This document shows, piece by piece, positions 44,227 through 53,455 of a DNA stretch of 64,000 nt. Below the pieces are notes generated by a model. That model was not told where the DNA came from and did not search any database. It saw nothing but the letters and a program-made list of their open reading frames with translations. The stretch covers positions 2,976,001 through 3,040,000 of the forward strand of contig CP131915.1 of assembly GCA_030704225.1 (NCBI GenBank), read 5' to 3'. The DNA comes from Kosakonia sp. H02 (GTDB lineage Bacteria; Pseudomonadota; Gammaproteobacteria; Enterobacterales; Enterobacteriaceae). Each line of letters starts with the position of its first letter. Positions within the stretch are counted from its first letter, which is position 1. The position numbers and the translations under genes were made by a program.

Positions 44227-45528
44227 ATGGCTCAGGAAATCGAATTAAAGTTTATCGTGAAGAGCGACTGCGTGGAAACGCTTCGTCAACACCTCCATAC
44301 GCTGACCGACGAACACATCGCGTCCAGCCAGTTACTCAACGTCTATTACGAAACGCCTGATAACTGGCTTCGCGGCCATGATATGGGGCTGCGCATCCGC
44401 GGGGTAAACGGTCAATATGAGATGACAATGAAAACCACCGGACGCGTGATTGGCGGTTTGCATCAGCGCCCGGAATACAATATTTCGCTCGACAACGCCG
44501 AGCTTGACCTTTCGCGCTTTCCCGCCGAGGTATGGCCCGAAGGTGTTTTGCCGTCTGATTTACAGTCGCGTACGCAGCCGCTGTTCAGCACCGATTTTCA
44601 CCGCGAAAAATGGCTGATCAACGTCGGCGAGAGCCGTATAGAGATTGGCCTCGACTTAGGTGAAGTCAAAGCCGGAGAGTTTGCCGAGCCAATTTGTGAA
44701 CTGGAGCTGGAACTGCTGAGCGGCGATGCGGCAGATATTCTCAAACTGGCCCGCCAGTTGGTGGCAATCTCCGGCCTGCGTCAGGGGAGCCTGAGCAAAG
44801 CGGCGCGCGGTTATCATCTGGCGCAGGGCAATGCGCCGCGCGAACCGCGTCCGACAACGTTTTTGCAAACCGCGCCTAAAGCCACGGTTGAGCAGGCCTT
44901 TGCCGCCGCGCTGGAACTGGCGCTGTCGCAATGGCAATACCATGAAGAGCTGTGGGTGCGCGGTAACGACGCCGCACGCCTTGAGGTGTTGCGCGCCATT
45001 GCGCTGCTGCGCCATACGCTGACGCTGTTTGGCGGCATTGTGCCGCGTAAAGCGAGCGCTCACTTACGTGACCTGCTGACCCAAGTGGAAGCTACGCTGA
45101 CCTCTGCGGTTTCTGCTGCGACGGCGGCATGGGACATGCAATCGGCAATGGCGAAACTGATCCTCACCGAATGGCTTGTCACCAATGCCTGGCGTGCCTT
45201 CCTTGATGATAAAGCACTGGCGAAATTTGCCGACTCTTTTAAACGCTTCGCCGATATTCATCTCTCGCGCACCGCGTCTGAATTGAAAAAAACCTTTGCC
45301 CATCCGCTGGGCGACAGCTACCGCGATCAGTTGCCGCGCCTGGCGCGGGATATCGACAGCACCTTGCTGCTGGCGGGCCATTACGACCGGGCGCTGGCGA
45401 CCGAATGGCTGGATAACTGGCAAGGGTTGCAGCATGCCATCGAAACGCGCCAGAGAATCGAAATTGAGCATTTTCGTAATACCGCCATTACCCAGGAGCC
45501 GTTCTGGCTGCACAGCGGGAAACGCTAA
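44227..45528 (+). CDS. ygiF: Inorganic triphosphatase YgiF
   Basis: A 433-residue CYTH plus CHAD protein, the same length as in E. coli. The N-terminal CYTH barrel (residues 1-200, with the ExExK motif in EIELKF) hydrolyses tripolyphosphate using a metal. The CHAD domain (about 215-430) is helical and polyphosphate-binding. It is followed after 16 bases by glnE, with which it is probably cotranscribed. Confidence 0.95.
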   Translation: MAQEIELKFIVKSDCVETLRQHLHTLTDEHIASSQLLNVYYETPDNWLRGHDMGLRIRGVNGQYEMTMKTTGRVIGGLHQRPEYNISLDNAELDLSRFPAEVWPEGVLPSDLQSRTQPLFSTDFHREKWLINVGESRIEIGLDLGEVKAGEFAEPICELELELLSGDAADILKLARQLVAISGLRQGSLSKAARGYHLAQGNAPREPRPTTFLQTAPKATVEQAFAAALELALSQWQYHEELWVRGNDAARLEVLRAIALLRHTLTLFGGIVPRKASAHLRDLLTQVEATLTSAVSAATAAWDMQSAMAKLILTEWLVTNAWRAFLDDKALAKFADSFKRFADIHLSRTASELKKTFAHPLGDSYRDQLPRLARDIDSTLLLAGHYDRALATEWLDNWQGLQHAIETRQRIEIEHFRNTAITQEPFWLHSGKR

Positions 45529-45544
45529 CTAAAGGATCTTTCGA

Positions 45545-48394
45545 ATGCCGCACGCATCCCTGTTATCGCAGCACTGGCAAACTGTGCTTTCCCGCCTGCC
45601 GGAAGCGCTGACCGCGCAGCCAGTGAGTACGCAGGCGCAGTCAGTGCTCACTTTTAGTGATTTCGTTCAGGACAGCATCATTGCGAATCCTGACTGGCTG
45701 GCTGAGCTGGAAAGTGCGCCGCCCACGTCCGATGAGTGGCAGCACTACGCCGGGTGGCTGCAAACCGGGCTGCAAGGGGTAGCGGATGAAGCCTCGCTGA
45801 TGCGCGCGCTCAGGCAGTTTCGCCGCCGCGTGATGGTGCGTATTGCCTGGGCGCAGGCGCTGCGGCAAATCTCCGATGAAGCCGTGCTGCAACAGCTAAG
45901 CGTGCTGGCGGAAACCTTGATTGTTGCTGCGCGTGACTGGCTGTATGACGCCTGCTGCCGCGAATGGGGCACGCCGTGTAATCAGGATGGCGTGGAACAG
46001 CCGATGCTGGTGCTCGGCATGGGCAAACTCGGCGGCGGCGAGCTGAATTTCTCTTCTGATATCGATTTGATCTTCGCCTGGCCGGAAAACGGTGCAACGC
46101 GTGGCGGCCGACGCGAGCTGGATAATGCCCAGTTTTTCACCCGCCTTGGCCAGCGGTTAATCAAAGTGCTCGATCAGCCGACGCAGGACGGTTTCGTTTA
46201 TCGCGTCGATATGCGCCTGCGCCCGTTTGGCGACAGCGGCCCGCTGGTGCTGAGCTTTGCCGCGCTGGAGGATTACTACCAGGAACAAGGGCGCGACTGG
46301 GAGCGCTACGCGATGGTGAAAGCGCGCATTATGGGCGATAACGACGGCGTCCATGCGCGTGAATTACGGGCGATGCTGCGCCCGTTTGTTTTCCGCCGCT
46401 ATATCGATTTCAGCGTTATCCAGTCGCTGCGCAATATGAAAGGGATGATTGCCCGAGAAGTGCGCCGCCGTGGTCTGAAAGACAACATCAAGCTGGGCGC
46501 GGGCGGTATCCGCGAAATCGAATTTATCGTGCAGGTCTTTCAGTTGATTCGCGGCGGGCGCGAACCGGCGCTGCAATCCCGCTCGCTGCTGCCCACGTTA
46601 GCGGCTATCGATCAGTTGCATCTGTTAGCAGAAGGTGATGCTCCACAACTTCGCGACGCGTATTTGTGGTTGCGGCGCCTGGAGAACTTACTGCAAAGCA
46701 TTAATGACGAGCAGACGCAGACGCTGCCGGGCGATGAGCTGAACCGCGCTCGCCTTGCCTGGGGAATGGGCGTGGAAAGCTGGGAGGCGCTGAGCCGCCA
46801 GCTTGAGGCGCATATGGCCGCTGTGCGGCGTATCTTCAACGAACTTATCGGCGATGATGAAACGGACACATCTGATGATGCGCTCTCCGAGCACTGGCGC
46901 GAGCTGTGGCAGGACGCCTTGCAGGAGGAAGACACCACGCCGGTGCTGGCGCATCTTTCCGATGACGATCGCCGTCGCGTTGTCGCGCTGATTGCCGATT
47001 TCCGCAACGAGCTGGATAAGCGCACCATTGGCCCGCGCGGTCGCCAGGTGCTGGATCATCTGATGCCGCATCTGCTGAACGATGTCTGCTCCCGTGACGA
47101 CGCGCCGGTGCCGTTGTCGCGCCTGACACCGCTGCTGACCGGCATTATCACCCGCACCACGTATCTTGAACTGTTGAGCGAATTCCCTGGCGCGCTGAAA
47201 CACTTAATTTCGCTCTGCGCGGCGTCGCCGATGGTCGCCAGCCAACTGGCGCGTTACCCGATCCTGCTTGATGAGTTGCTCGACCCGAACACTCTTTATC
47301 AGCCGACGGCGATGAATGCCTATCGCGATGAGCTACGCCAGTACTTGCTGCGTGTACCGGAGGAGGATGAAGAGCAGCAACTGGAGGCGTTGCGCCAGTT
47401 CAAACAGGCGCAGTTGCTGCGCGTGGCGGCGGCGGATCTTGCTGGCACCTTGCCGGTAATGAAAGTGAGCGATCATCTCACCTGGCTTGCGGAAGCGATT
47501 ATCGATGCCGTGGTGCAGCAAGCCTGGGGACAGATGGTGACGCGTTACGGTCAGCCGACGCACCTGCACGATCGTGAAGGGCGCGGTTTCGCCGTGGTCG
47601 GCTACGGCAAACTCGGCGGCTGGGAGTTGGGTTACAGTTCCGATCTCGATCTGGTGTTCCTGCATGATTGCCCGATGGATGTGATGACCGACGGCGAGCG
47701 GGAAATCGACGGTCGCCAGTTTTACCTGCGCCTGGCGCAGCGCATTATGCACCTATTCAGCACTCGCACCTCGTCCGGCATTCTTTACGAAGTGGATGCA
47801 CGCCTGCGCCCGTCCGGTGCCGCGGGCATGCTGGTGACCACCACCGAATCTTTCGCTGATTACCAGAAAAACGAAGCCTGGACATGGGAACATCAGGCGC
47901 TGGCGCGCGCCCGCGTGGTGTACGGCGATCCGCAATTAACCGCCGGGTTTGACGCGATTCGCCGCGATATTCTGATGACGCAGCGCGATGGCGAGACGCT
48001 GCAAACGGAAGTGCGCGAAATGCGCGAGAAGATGCGCGCCCATCTGGGTAACAAGCATAAAGACCGTTTTGATTTGAAAGCCGATGAAGGCGGGATCACC
48101 GACATTGAGTTTATCGCGCAATATCTGGTGCTGCGCTACGCCCACGATAAGCCGAAGCTGACGCGCTGGTCTGATAATGTACGCATTCTGGAAGGGCTGG
48201 CGCAAAACGGCATTATGGATGAGCAGGAAGCACTGGCGCTGACCCACGCCTACACTACGCTTCGCGATGAGTTGCACCATCTGGCGTTGCAGGAGTTGCC
48301 GGGAAATGTGCCGCTCTCCTGCTTTGTTGCTGAGCGCCAGCTTATCAAAACCAGTTGGGACAAGTGGCTGGTGGAACCGTGCGCCCCGGCGTAA
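45545..48394 (+). CDS. glnE: Glutamine synthetase adenylyltransferase/deadenylase GlnE
   Basis: A 949-residue bifunctional enzyme that adds AMP to glutamine synthetase and removes it, in response to PII and glutamine. Two nucleotidyltransferase domains are present. The N-terminal one (deadenylylation) has GGGELNFSSDIDLIF at about residue 165; the C-terminal one (adenylylation) has GGWELGYSSDLDLVF at about residue 690. Helical regions follow each. E. coli GlnE is 946 aa. It lies between ygiF and hldE in one run; a ribosome-binding site AAAGGATC precedes the ATG. Confidence 0.97.
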   Translation: MPHASLLSQHWQTVLSRLPEALTAQPVSTQAQSVLTFSDFVQDSIIANPDWLAELESAPPTSDEWQHYAGWLQTGLQGVADEASLMRALRQFRRRVMVRIAWAQALRQISDEAVLQQLSVLAETLIVAARDWLYDACCREWGTPCNQDGVEQPMLVLGMGKLGGGELNFSSDIDLIFAWPENGATRGGRRELDNAQFFTRLGQRLIKVLDQPTQDGFVYRVDMRLRPFGDSGPLVLSFAALEDYYQEQGRDWERYAMVKARIMGDNDGVHARELRAMLRPFVFRRYIDFSVIQSLRNMKGMIAREVRRRGLKDNIKLGAGGIREIEFIVQVFQLIRGGREPALQSRSLLPTLAAIDQLHLLAEGDAPQLRDAYLWLRRLENLLQSINDEQTQTLPGDELNRARLAWGMGVESWEALSRQLEAHMAAVRRIFNELIGDDETDTSDDALSEHWRELWQDALQEEDTTPVLAHLSDDDRRRVVALIADFRNELDKRTIGPRGRQVLDHLMPHLLNDVCSRDDAPVPLSRLTPLLTGIITRTTYLELLSEFPGALKHLISLCAASPMVASQLARYPILLDELLDPNTLYQPTAMNAYRDELRQYLLRVPEEDEEQQLEALRQFKQAQLLRVAAADLAGTLPVMKVSDHLTWLAEAIIDAVVQQAWGQMVTRYGQPTHLHDREGRGFAVVGYGKLGGWELGYSSDLDLVFLHDCPMDVMTDGEREIDGRQFYLRLAQRIMHLFSTRTSSGILYEVDARLRPSGAAGMLVTTTESFADYQKNEAWTWEHQALARARVVYGDPQLTAGFDAIRRDILMTQRDGETLQTEVREMREKMRAHLGNKHKDRFDLKADEGGITDIEFIAQYLVLRYAHDKPKLTRWSDNVRILEGLAQNGIMDEQEALALTHAYTTLRDELHHLALQELPGNVPLSCFVAERQLIKTSWDKWLVEPCAPA

Positions 48395-48440
48395 GTGTGG
48401 TATCATCGCGCGCAAATTTTGTATCTCTCAGGAGACAGGA

Positions 48441-49871
48441 ATGAAAGTTACGCTGCCAGAGTTTAAACAAGCCGGTGTGATGGTAGTGGGCGATGTGATG
48501 CTGGATCGTTACTGGTACGGGCCAACCAGCCGCATCTCCCCGGAAGCGCCGGTGCCGGTCGTCAAAGTCGATACGATTGAAGAGCGCCCGGGCGGCGCGG
48601 CGAACGTGGCGATGAACATTGCTTCACTGGGCGCATCTGCGCGTCTGGTCGGCCTGACGGGCATTGACGATGCGGCACGCGCGCTGAGCAAAGCGCTGGC
48701 GGATGTTAACGTTAATTGTGACTTCGTTTCTGTTCCCACTCACCCGACCATCACCAAGCTGCGCGTGCTGTCACGCAACCAACAGCTGATCCGCCTGGAC
48801 TTTGAAGAAGGTTTTGAAGGCGTTGATCCGCAGCCGCTGCATGAGCGCATTAATCAGGCGCTGGGATCGATTGGCGCGCTGGTGCTCTCTGATTACGCCA
48901 AAGGCGCGCTGAACAGCGTGCAGCAGATGATTGCGCTGGCGCGCAAAGCGGGCGTACCGGTGCTTATCGACCCGAAAGGCACTGACTTTGAACGCTATCG
49001 CGGCGCAACGCTGCTGACGCCGAACTTGTCCGAATTCGAAGCCGTGGCCGGGAAATGCAAAAGCGAAGAGGAAATCGTTGAGCGCGGCATGAAAGTGATC
49101 GCCGATTACGAACTCTCTGCGCTGCTGGTGACCCGCTCCGAACAAGGTATGACGCTGCTGCAACCGGGCAAAGCGCCGCTGCATATGCCAACGCAGGCGC
49201 AGGAAGTCTATGACGTGACCGGCGCGGGCGATACGGTGATTGGCGTGCTGGCGGCGACGCTGGCGGCGGGCAATTCGCTGGAAGAAGCCTGTTACTTCGC
49301 CAACGCGGCCGCGGGCGTGGTGGTCGGTAAACTCGGGACCTCTACCGTGTCGCCGATCGAGCTGGAAAACGCCGTGCGTGGTCGTTCTGAAACCGGCTTC
49401 GGTGTGATGACCGAAGAAGCGCTAAAAGTGGCCGTTGCCGCCGCGCGTAAACGTGGTGAAAAAGTGGTGATGACCAACGGCGTGTTCGACATTCTGCATG
49501 CCGGGCACGTTTCCTACCTGGCGAATGCGCGTAAGCTCGGCGATCGTCTGATTGTGGCGGTGAACAGCGACGCGTCGACCAAACGCCTGAAAGGTGAAAC
49601 CCGCCCGGTGAATCCGCTGGAGCAACGCATGATTGTGCTGAGCGCGCTGGAAGCGGTGGATTGGGTGGTGTCGTTTGAAGAAGATACGCCGCAGCGCCTG
49701 ATTGCCGGTATTCTGCCGGACTTGCTGGTGAAAGGCGGCGATTATAAGCCAGAACAGATTGCGGGCAGCGAAGAGGTCTGGGCTAACGGCGGCGAAGTGC
49801 TGGTGCTCAACTTTGAAGATGGCTGTTCAACCACCAACATCATCAAAAAGATCCAGAAAGATAGCCACTAA
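48441..49871 (+). CDS. hldE: Bifunctional heptose kinase/adenylyltransferase HldE
   Basis: A 476-residue enzyme of ADP-heptose synthesis for lipopolysaccharide inner core. The PfkB-type kinase half (residues 1-318, with NPxx-type AGAGDTV ending as VTGAGDTVIGVLAATLA) phosphorylates heptose-7-phosphate. The C-terminal nucleotidyltransferase half has NGVFDILHAGHVSYL. The ATG at 48441 follows AGGAGACAGG; the upstream frame overlaps glnE and was trimmed. A terminator follows and the next gene, ubiK, is convergent. Confidence 0.97.
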   Translation: MKVTLPEFKQAGVMVVGDVMLDRYWYGPTSRISPEAPVPVVKVDTIEERPGGAANVAMNIASLGASARLVGLTGIDDAARALSKALADVNVNCDFVSVPTHPTITKLRVLSRNQQLIRLDFEEGFEGVDPQPLHERINQALGSIGALVLSDYAKGALNSVQQMIALARKAGVPVLIDPKGTDFERYRGATLLTPNLSEFEAVAGKCKSEEEIVERGMKVIADYELSALLVTRSEQGMTLLQPGKAPLHMPTQAQEVYDVTGAGDTVIGVLAATLAAGNSLEEACYFANAAAGVVVGKLGTSTVSPIELENAVRGRSETGFGVMTEEALKVAVAAARKRGEKVVMTNGVFDILHAGHVSYLANARKLGDRLIVAVNSDASTKRLKGETRPVNPLEQRMIVLSALEAVDWVVSFEEDTPQRLIAGILPDLLVKGGDYKPEQIAGSEEVWANGGEVLVLNFEDGCSTTNIIKKIQKDSH

Positions 49872-49873
49872 AA

Positions 49874-49900
49874 CACAACGGGCCTTGCGGCCCGTTTTCA
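49874..49900 (+). terminator. Rho-independent terminator after hldE
   Basis: A stem AACGGGCC/GGCCCGTT with a TTGC loop and a T run, at 49877-49898. Confidence 0.85.
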
Positions 49901-50230
49901 TTATGGCTGTTCGTCAACCGGCGGAATGGCCGGTGCGGGTTTCACTTCATCCACAGTTGCTGGCGCGGGGTTAACATTCGCCGCCGCAGGGCTGCGGTTT
50001 TCCAGTTCGTTCAGGCGCTGTTCAAGTAACGCCAGTTTTTCGCGGGTGCGCAGCAGCACTTGCGTCTGCACATCAAACTCTTCACGGCTGACCAAATCGA
50101 GGCGGGTTAACTGCGCCTGCAAGGCCTGGCGAATTTTCTTCTCGACGTCTTCACCAAGCTCACGGATCCCTTTCGGCATGGATTCGTGAACCTGTCGCGC
50201 AATCTGTTCAATTTTCTTCGGATCAATCAT
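49901..50230 (-). CDS. ubiK: Ubiquinone biosynthesis accessory factor UbiK (YqiC)
   Basis: A 109-residue coiled-coil protein that assists the Ubi complex. The N-terminal amphipathic helix MIDPKKIEQIARQVHESMP binds membranes. A coiled coil (about residues 50-85, REKLALLEQRLNELE) trimerises it. The alanine/proline-rich tail is longer than in E. coli YqiC (96-116 aa depending on annotation). The convergent layout hldE-ubiK differs from K-12, where fimbrial genes and glgS lie between. Confidence 0.92.
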   Translation of the reverse strand: MIDPKKIEQIARQVHESMPKGIRELGEDVEKKIRQALQAQLTRLDLVSREEFDVQTQVLLRTREKLALLEQRLNELENRSPAAANVNPAPATVDEVKPAPAIPPVDEQP

Positions 50231-50353
50231 TTTGGGTTCCCTGCTCGGATGGGCTCAGCTAATTATTGTAGTGTGATAAATCCTGGTGATAAACCAGAAT
50301 TGTTTGAAGCTTACGCATTGCCGACAGTTATCAATGGCGTTATAGTTACGGCG

Positions 50354-50505
50354 CTTATTCTCAGGGCGGGGCGAAATTCCCCACCGGCGGTAAATCAGCG
50401 AACGCTGAAAGCCCGCGAGCGCTTCAGAGTCCACCTCTGAAGGTCAGCAGATCCGGTGTAATTCCGGGGCCGACGGTTAAAGTCCGGATGGGAGAGAGTA
50501 ACGAA
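50354..50505 (+). ncRNA. FMN riboswitch (RFN element) upstream of ribB
   Basis: The conserved core starts TTATTCTCAGGGCGGGGCGA, continues with CCCCACCGGCGG and CAGATCCGGTG, and ends CCGGATGGGAGAGAGTAACG. It is the E. coli sroG/RFN element. FMN binding reduces ribB expression. It sits about 105 bases before the ribB start. Confidence 0.95.
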
Positions 50506-50609
50506 TCTGTCGGGCAATAGTGCCCGCTCGCGTTATTTTTTTGTTGCTTCGCGACACTCCTAAGACTGCCCTGATTCTGGTAACCATAACTTTATTGAGG
50601 TCTTTTACC

Positions 50610-51263
50610 ATGAATCAGACGCTGCTTTCTTCTTTTGGCACGCCTTTCCAACGTGTAGAACACGCGCTCGCCGCTTTGCGCGAAGGCCGTGGTGTGATGG
50701 TGCTCGATGACGAGGACCGTGAAAACGAAGGCGATATGATTTTCGCTGCCGAAACCATGACAGTTGAGCAAATGGCGCTGACCATTCGCCACGGGAGCGG
50801 GATTGTGTGCCTGTGCCTGACTGACGAACGTCGTAAACAGCTCGACCTGCCGATGATGGTGGAAAACAACACCAGCGCTTACGGCACCGGTTTTACTGTC
50901 ACCATCGAAGCGGCACACGGCGTCACCACCGGCGTTTCCGCCGCTGACCGCCTGACCACCGTTCGTGCAGCTATTGCCGACGGCGCTAAACCGTCCGATC
51001 TGAACCGTCCTGGCCACGTTTTCCCGCTGCGTGCGCAGCAGGGCGGCGTGCTGACCCGTGGCGGTCATACCGAAGCGACGATTGATTTGGTCACCCTGGC
51101 AGGGTTTAAACCGGTCGGTGTGCTGTGCGAATTAACCAATGACGATGGATCCATGGCGCGCGCGCCAGAGTGCATTGCGTTTGCTAAGCAGCACAACATG
51201 GCGGTTGTGACGATCGAAGACCTGGTGGCATACCGCCAGGAGCACGAGCGCAAAGCCAGCTAA
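50610..51263 (+). CDS. ribB: 3,4-dihydroxy-2-butanone-4-phosphate synthase RibB
   Basis: A 217-residue enzyme, the length of E. coli RibB, that forms the four-carbon unit of riboflavin from ribulose-5-phosphate. The acidic metal site is in VLDDEDRENEGD. The ATG at 50610 (MNQTLLSSFGTPF) is used; the in-frame extension from 50520 lies downstream of the riboswitch and has no family similarity. It is controlled by the upstream FMN riboswitch and followed by a strong terminator. Confidence 0.97.
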   Translation: MNQTLLSSFGTPFQRVEHALAALREGRGVMVLDDEDRENEGDMIFAAETMTVEQMALTIRHGSGIVCLCLTDERRKQLDLPMMVENNTSAYGTGFTVTIEAAHGVTTGVSAADRLTTVRAAIADGAKPSDLNRPGHVFPLRAQQGGVLTRGGHTEATIDLVTLAGFKPVGVLCELTNDDGSMARAPECIAFAKQHNMAVVTIEDLVAYRQEHERKAS

Positions 51264-51283
51264 CGCTTCTCGTTAAGAACACA

Positions 51284-51317
51284 AAATCCGATGCCTTTGG
51301 CGTCGGATTTTTTTTAT
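51284..51317 (+). terminator. Rho-independent terminator after ribB
   Basis: A stem AAATCCGATGCC/GGCGTCGGATTT followed by TTTTTTT. Confidence 0.9.
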
Positions 51318-51459
51318 CTGTGCCAGGTCAAAGTTTGTTGCGCTTCCCGGATCCACACATTGATATTCCTTCCTGCTACTTATAAAGTGGTAGGCGCTGC
51401 GGCGCAGACTGGTTGCCGCTAACTCATTCAATTTGCGAAGATTTCTATCCGGAGGCAAT

Positions 51460-51633
51460 GTGTTCATTTCATGGTATTGGCTTCTGGCGGCAGTATTGCT
51501 GGTTGCCGGGTATATCCACGGCCTCAGACGCAGCTACAAAGCGTGCCGCCACGACAGAGAAGCAATCTATAAAGGCTATCAACGCGTGCAGGAAGAGTTG
51601 AATAAACGCCAGCGCGTTGGGCAGAAGGAGTAA
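51460..51633 (+). CDS. Small single-helix membrane protein (unknown)
   Basis: A 57-residue frame opening with a GTG at 51460, five bases after GGAGG at 51451-51455. It begins VFISWYWLLAAVLLVAGYIHG, a clear membrane helix. A charged tail follows (RRSYKACRHDREAIYKGYQ and EELNKRQRVGQKE). I do not recognise it as a named protein. An overlapping frame from ATG at 51458 lacks a hydrophobic segment and is less likely. It lies between ribB and zupT with its own ribosome-binding site. Moderate confidence that it is translated. Confidence 0.55.
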   Translation: MFISWYWLLAAVLLVAGYIHGLRRSYKACRHDREAIYKGYQRVQEELNKRQRVGQKE

Positions 51634-51660
51634 AGCGCGGCTGCTTTACAGCCGCGTTTG

Positions 51661-52437
51661 TTAACCGCCGAAGCCCATCGCCTGGAGCGCGACCAGACTT
51701 AAGCCCATCACTGACATACCGCACAGCACGCCGTAGCTGGGGTTGTTATGCGGATCGATCTCTTTTGCCAGCGGCATTAATTCATCGACCGACAGCGCCA
51801 CCATAATGCCTGCGACAGCCGCCATAATCGCCGCCATCACCACCGGTGAAACCAGGCTGCCCAGAATTAACCACGCCAGCACACCGCCAAGAATTTCTGC
51901 CAGCCCGGAAACGCCAGCCCACAATACGGCGCTGCGCCTGGATCCGGTGGCGGCATACACCGGCCCGGCGACAGCAAGTCCTTCAGGAATATTGTGCAAG
52001 GCCACGGCGAAGGCAATACCGAAGCCGAGTTCCAGATCGTTGCTGGCGGTGACATAGGTGGCGATCCCTTCCGGGAAATTATGCAGGCTGATGCCGAGCG
52101 TCAGCAGGATCGCCGTACGGCGAATGCCGCGCGGAAAGGTGCGCTGCGTTCCCTGCATCAAATCCTGAGCATGGGCGTGCGGCAGCATACGATCCAGCGC
52201 GAAGTAGCCCAGTAATCCCACAACAAACATGCCGTAACCCAACATCGGCGACATATTCTCTGTTGCCAGTGCGGCGGGCAGCATCTCCATCAATGAGATA
52301 AGCAGCATGATCCCGGCGGCAAAGCCGAGCGAAAACGCCAGTACGCGGTTTGAAGGTTTCTGGCCGATGACGCCCAGAATCGCGCCGATAAACGTGGCGG
52401 CACCCGCCAGGATGGTCAGAATCAAGGGTACTGACAT
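51661..52437 (-). CDS. zupT: ZIP-family zinc/divalent metal importer ZupT
   Basis: A 257-residue ZIP transporter, the same length as in E. coli, that imports Zn2+ and other divalent cations. Metal-site motifs HNFPEGIATY and HNIPEGLAVA are in helices 4 and 5. The start is the ATG at 52437 (MSVPLILTILAG); ten upstream codons are leader. A Fur-box-like site just upstream suggests iron control. It is divergent from ygiD. Confidence 0.95.
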   Translation of the reverse strand: MSVPLILTILAGAATFIGAILGVIGQKPSNRVLAFSLGFAAGIMLLISLMEMLPAALATENMSPMLGYGMFVVGLLGYFALDRMLPHAHAQDLMQGTQRTFPRGIRRTAILLTLGISLHNFPEGIATYVTASNDLELGFGIAFAVALHNIPEGLAVAGPVYAATGSRRSAVLWAGVSGLAEILGGVLAWLILGSLVSPVVMAAIMAAVAGIMVALSVDELMPLAKEIDPHNNPSYGVLCGMSVMGLSLVALQAMGFGG

Positions 52438-52448
52438 GCATCGCTCCT

Positions 52449-52469
52449 GTATGATAATCATTCTCATTA
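52449..52469 (-). promoter_or_regulatory. Fur-box-like site upstream of zupT
   Basis: ATGATAATCATTCTCATTA at 52451-52469 matches most of the Fur consensus GATAATGATAATCATTATC. It lies 14 bases before the zupT start. Confidence 0.55.
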
Positions 52470-52633
52470 ATGTAAGTTTTTACCGCTTTAAAAGCGAGAC
52501 AGTAACAAGATTTTTACGTATTCCTTACATTCAAAATTCCTGATGATCTTCATCATGGTTATCAGCGTTCTTCGCCTGGAGAAACAGCGTAACCTGTTTT
52601 TAGCAAATTGACACATTTCGTAAGGATTTCCCC

Positions 52634-53422
52634 ATGCCTGCACCGCGTATGCCAGCACTGTTTTTGGGCCATGGCAGCCCAATGAATGTCCTGGAAGATA
52701 ATGTTTATACCCGCGCCTGGCGCGAGTTGGGCGAGACGCTGCCGCGCCCGAAAGCGATTGTGGTGGTCTCTGCGCACTGGTTTACCCGTGGCACGGGCGT
52801 AACGGCAATGGAAGCACCGCAGACCATCCATGATTTCGGTGGATTTCCGCAGGCGTTGTACGACACCCATTACCCGGCACCGGGTTCGCCCGCACTGGCG
52901 CAGCGCCTGGTTGAACTGCTGGCGCCGGTTCCGGTCACGCTCGATAAAGAAGCCTGGGGTTTTGACCACGGCTCCTGGGGCGTGCTGATTAAGATGTACC
53001 CGAACGCTGATATCCCGATGGTGCAGCTCAGTATCGACAGCGGTAAACCGGCGGCCTGGCATCTTGAAATGGGGCGCAAACTGGCGTCGCTGCGTGATGA
53101 AGGGGTGATGCTAGTCGCCAGCGGTAATGTGGTGCACAACCTGCGTACGGCGCGCTGGCATGGCGATAACACGCCCTATCCGTGGGCGGCCTCTTTCAAT
53201 GATTTCGTTAAGCAGAATCTCACCTGGCAGGGGCCGGATGAGCTACATCCGCTGGTTAATTACCTCGACCACGAAGGCGGTTCGCTCTCTAATCCAACGG
53301 CGGAACACTTCCTGCCGCTGCTCTATGTGCTTGGCGCGTGGGATGGTAAAGAGCCGGTGTCAATTCCGGTTGATGGCATCGAAATGGGATCGATAAGTAT
53401 GCTCTCGGTACAGATTGGTTAA
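52634..53422 (+). CDS. ygiD: 4,5-DOPA-extradiol-dioxygenase YgiD
   Basis: A 262-residue LigB-type enzyme. Zinc/iron ligands lie in FLGHGSPMN (about residues 10-18) and VVSAHWFTRG, with a later histidine in VASGNVVHNL. E. coli YgiD cleaves L-DOPA in vitro; its in-vivo substrate is unknown. The ATG at 52634 is preceded by AAGGA. It is divergent from zupT, and a terminator ends it before the TRAP genes. Confidence 0.93.
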   Translation: MPAPRMPALFLGHGSPMNVLEDNVYTRAWRELGETLPRPKAIVVVSAHWFTRGTGVTAMEAPQTIHDFGGFPQALYDTHYPAPGSPALAQRLVELLAPVPVTLDKEAWGFDHGSWGVLIKMYPNADIPMVQLSIDSGKPAAWHLEMGRKLASLRDEGVMLVASGNVVHNLRTARWHGDNTPYPWAASFNDFVKQNLTWQGPDELHPLVNYLDHEGGSLSNPTAEHFLPLLYVLGAWDGKEPVSIPVDGIEMGSISMLSVQIG

Positions 53423-53424
53423 CG

Positions 53425-53455
53425 CTATGGCGCACACGATGCGCCATTTTTTATG
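53425..53455 (+). terminator. Rho-independent terminator after ygiD
   Basis: A stem ATGGCGCA/TGCGCCAT (53427-53434 and 53440-53447) followed by TTTTTT. Confidence 0.85.

Noticed and set aside
50520..50609. An in-frame 30-codon extension of ribB after the FMN riboswitch
   Set aside because: The family start is the ATG at 50610. The extension has no similarity to RibB and begins at the end of the riboswitch without a ribosome-binding site. A short leader peptide cannot be excluded, but there is no evidence for one.
51413..51601. An alternative 62-codon frame overlapping the small membrane protein
   Set aside because: It uses the ATG one reading frame away but lacks a hydrophobic segment or other coherent pattern. 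The GTG-started frame with a clear membrane helix is preferred.
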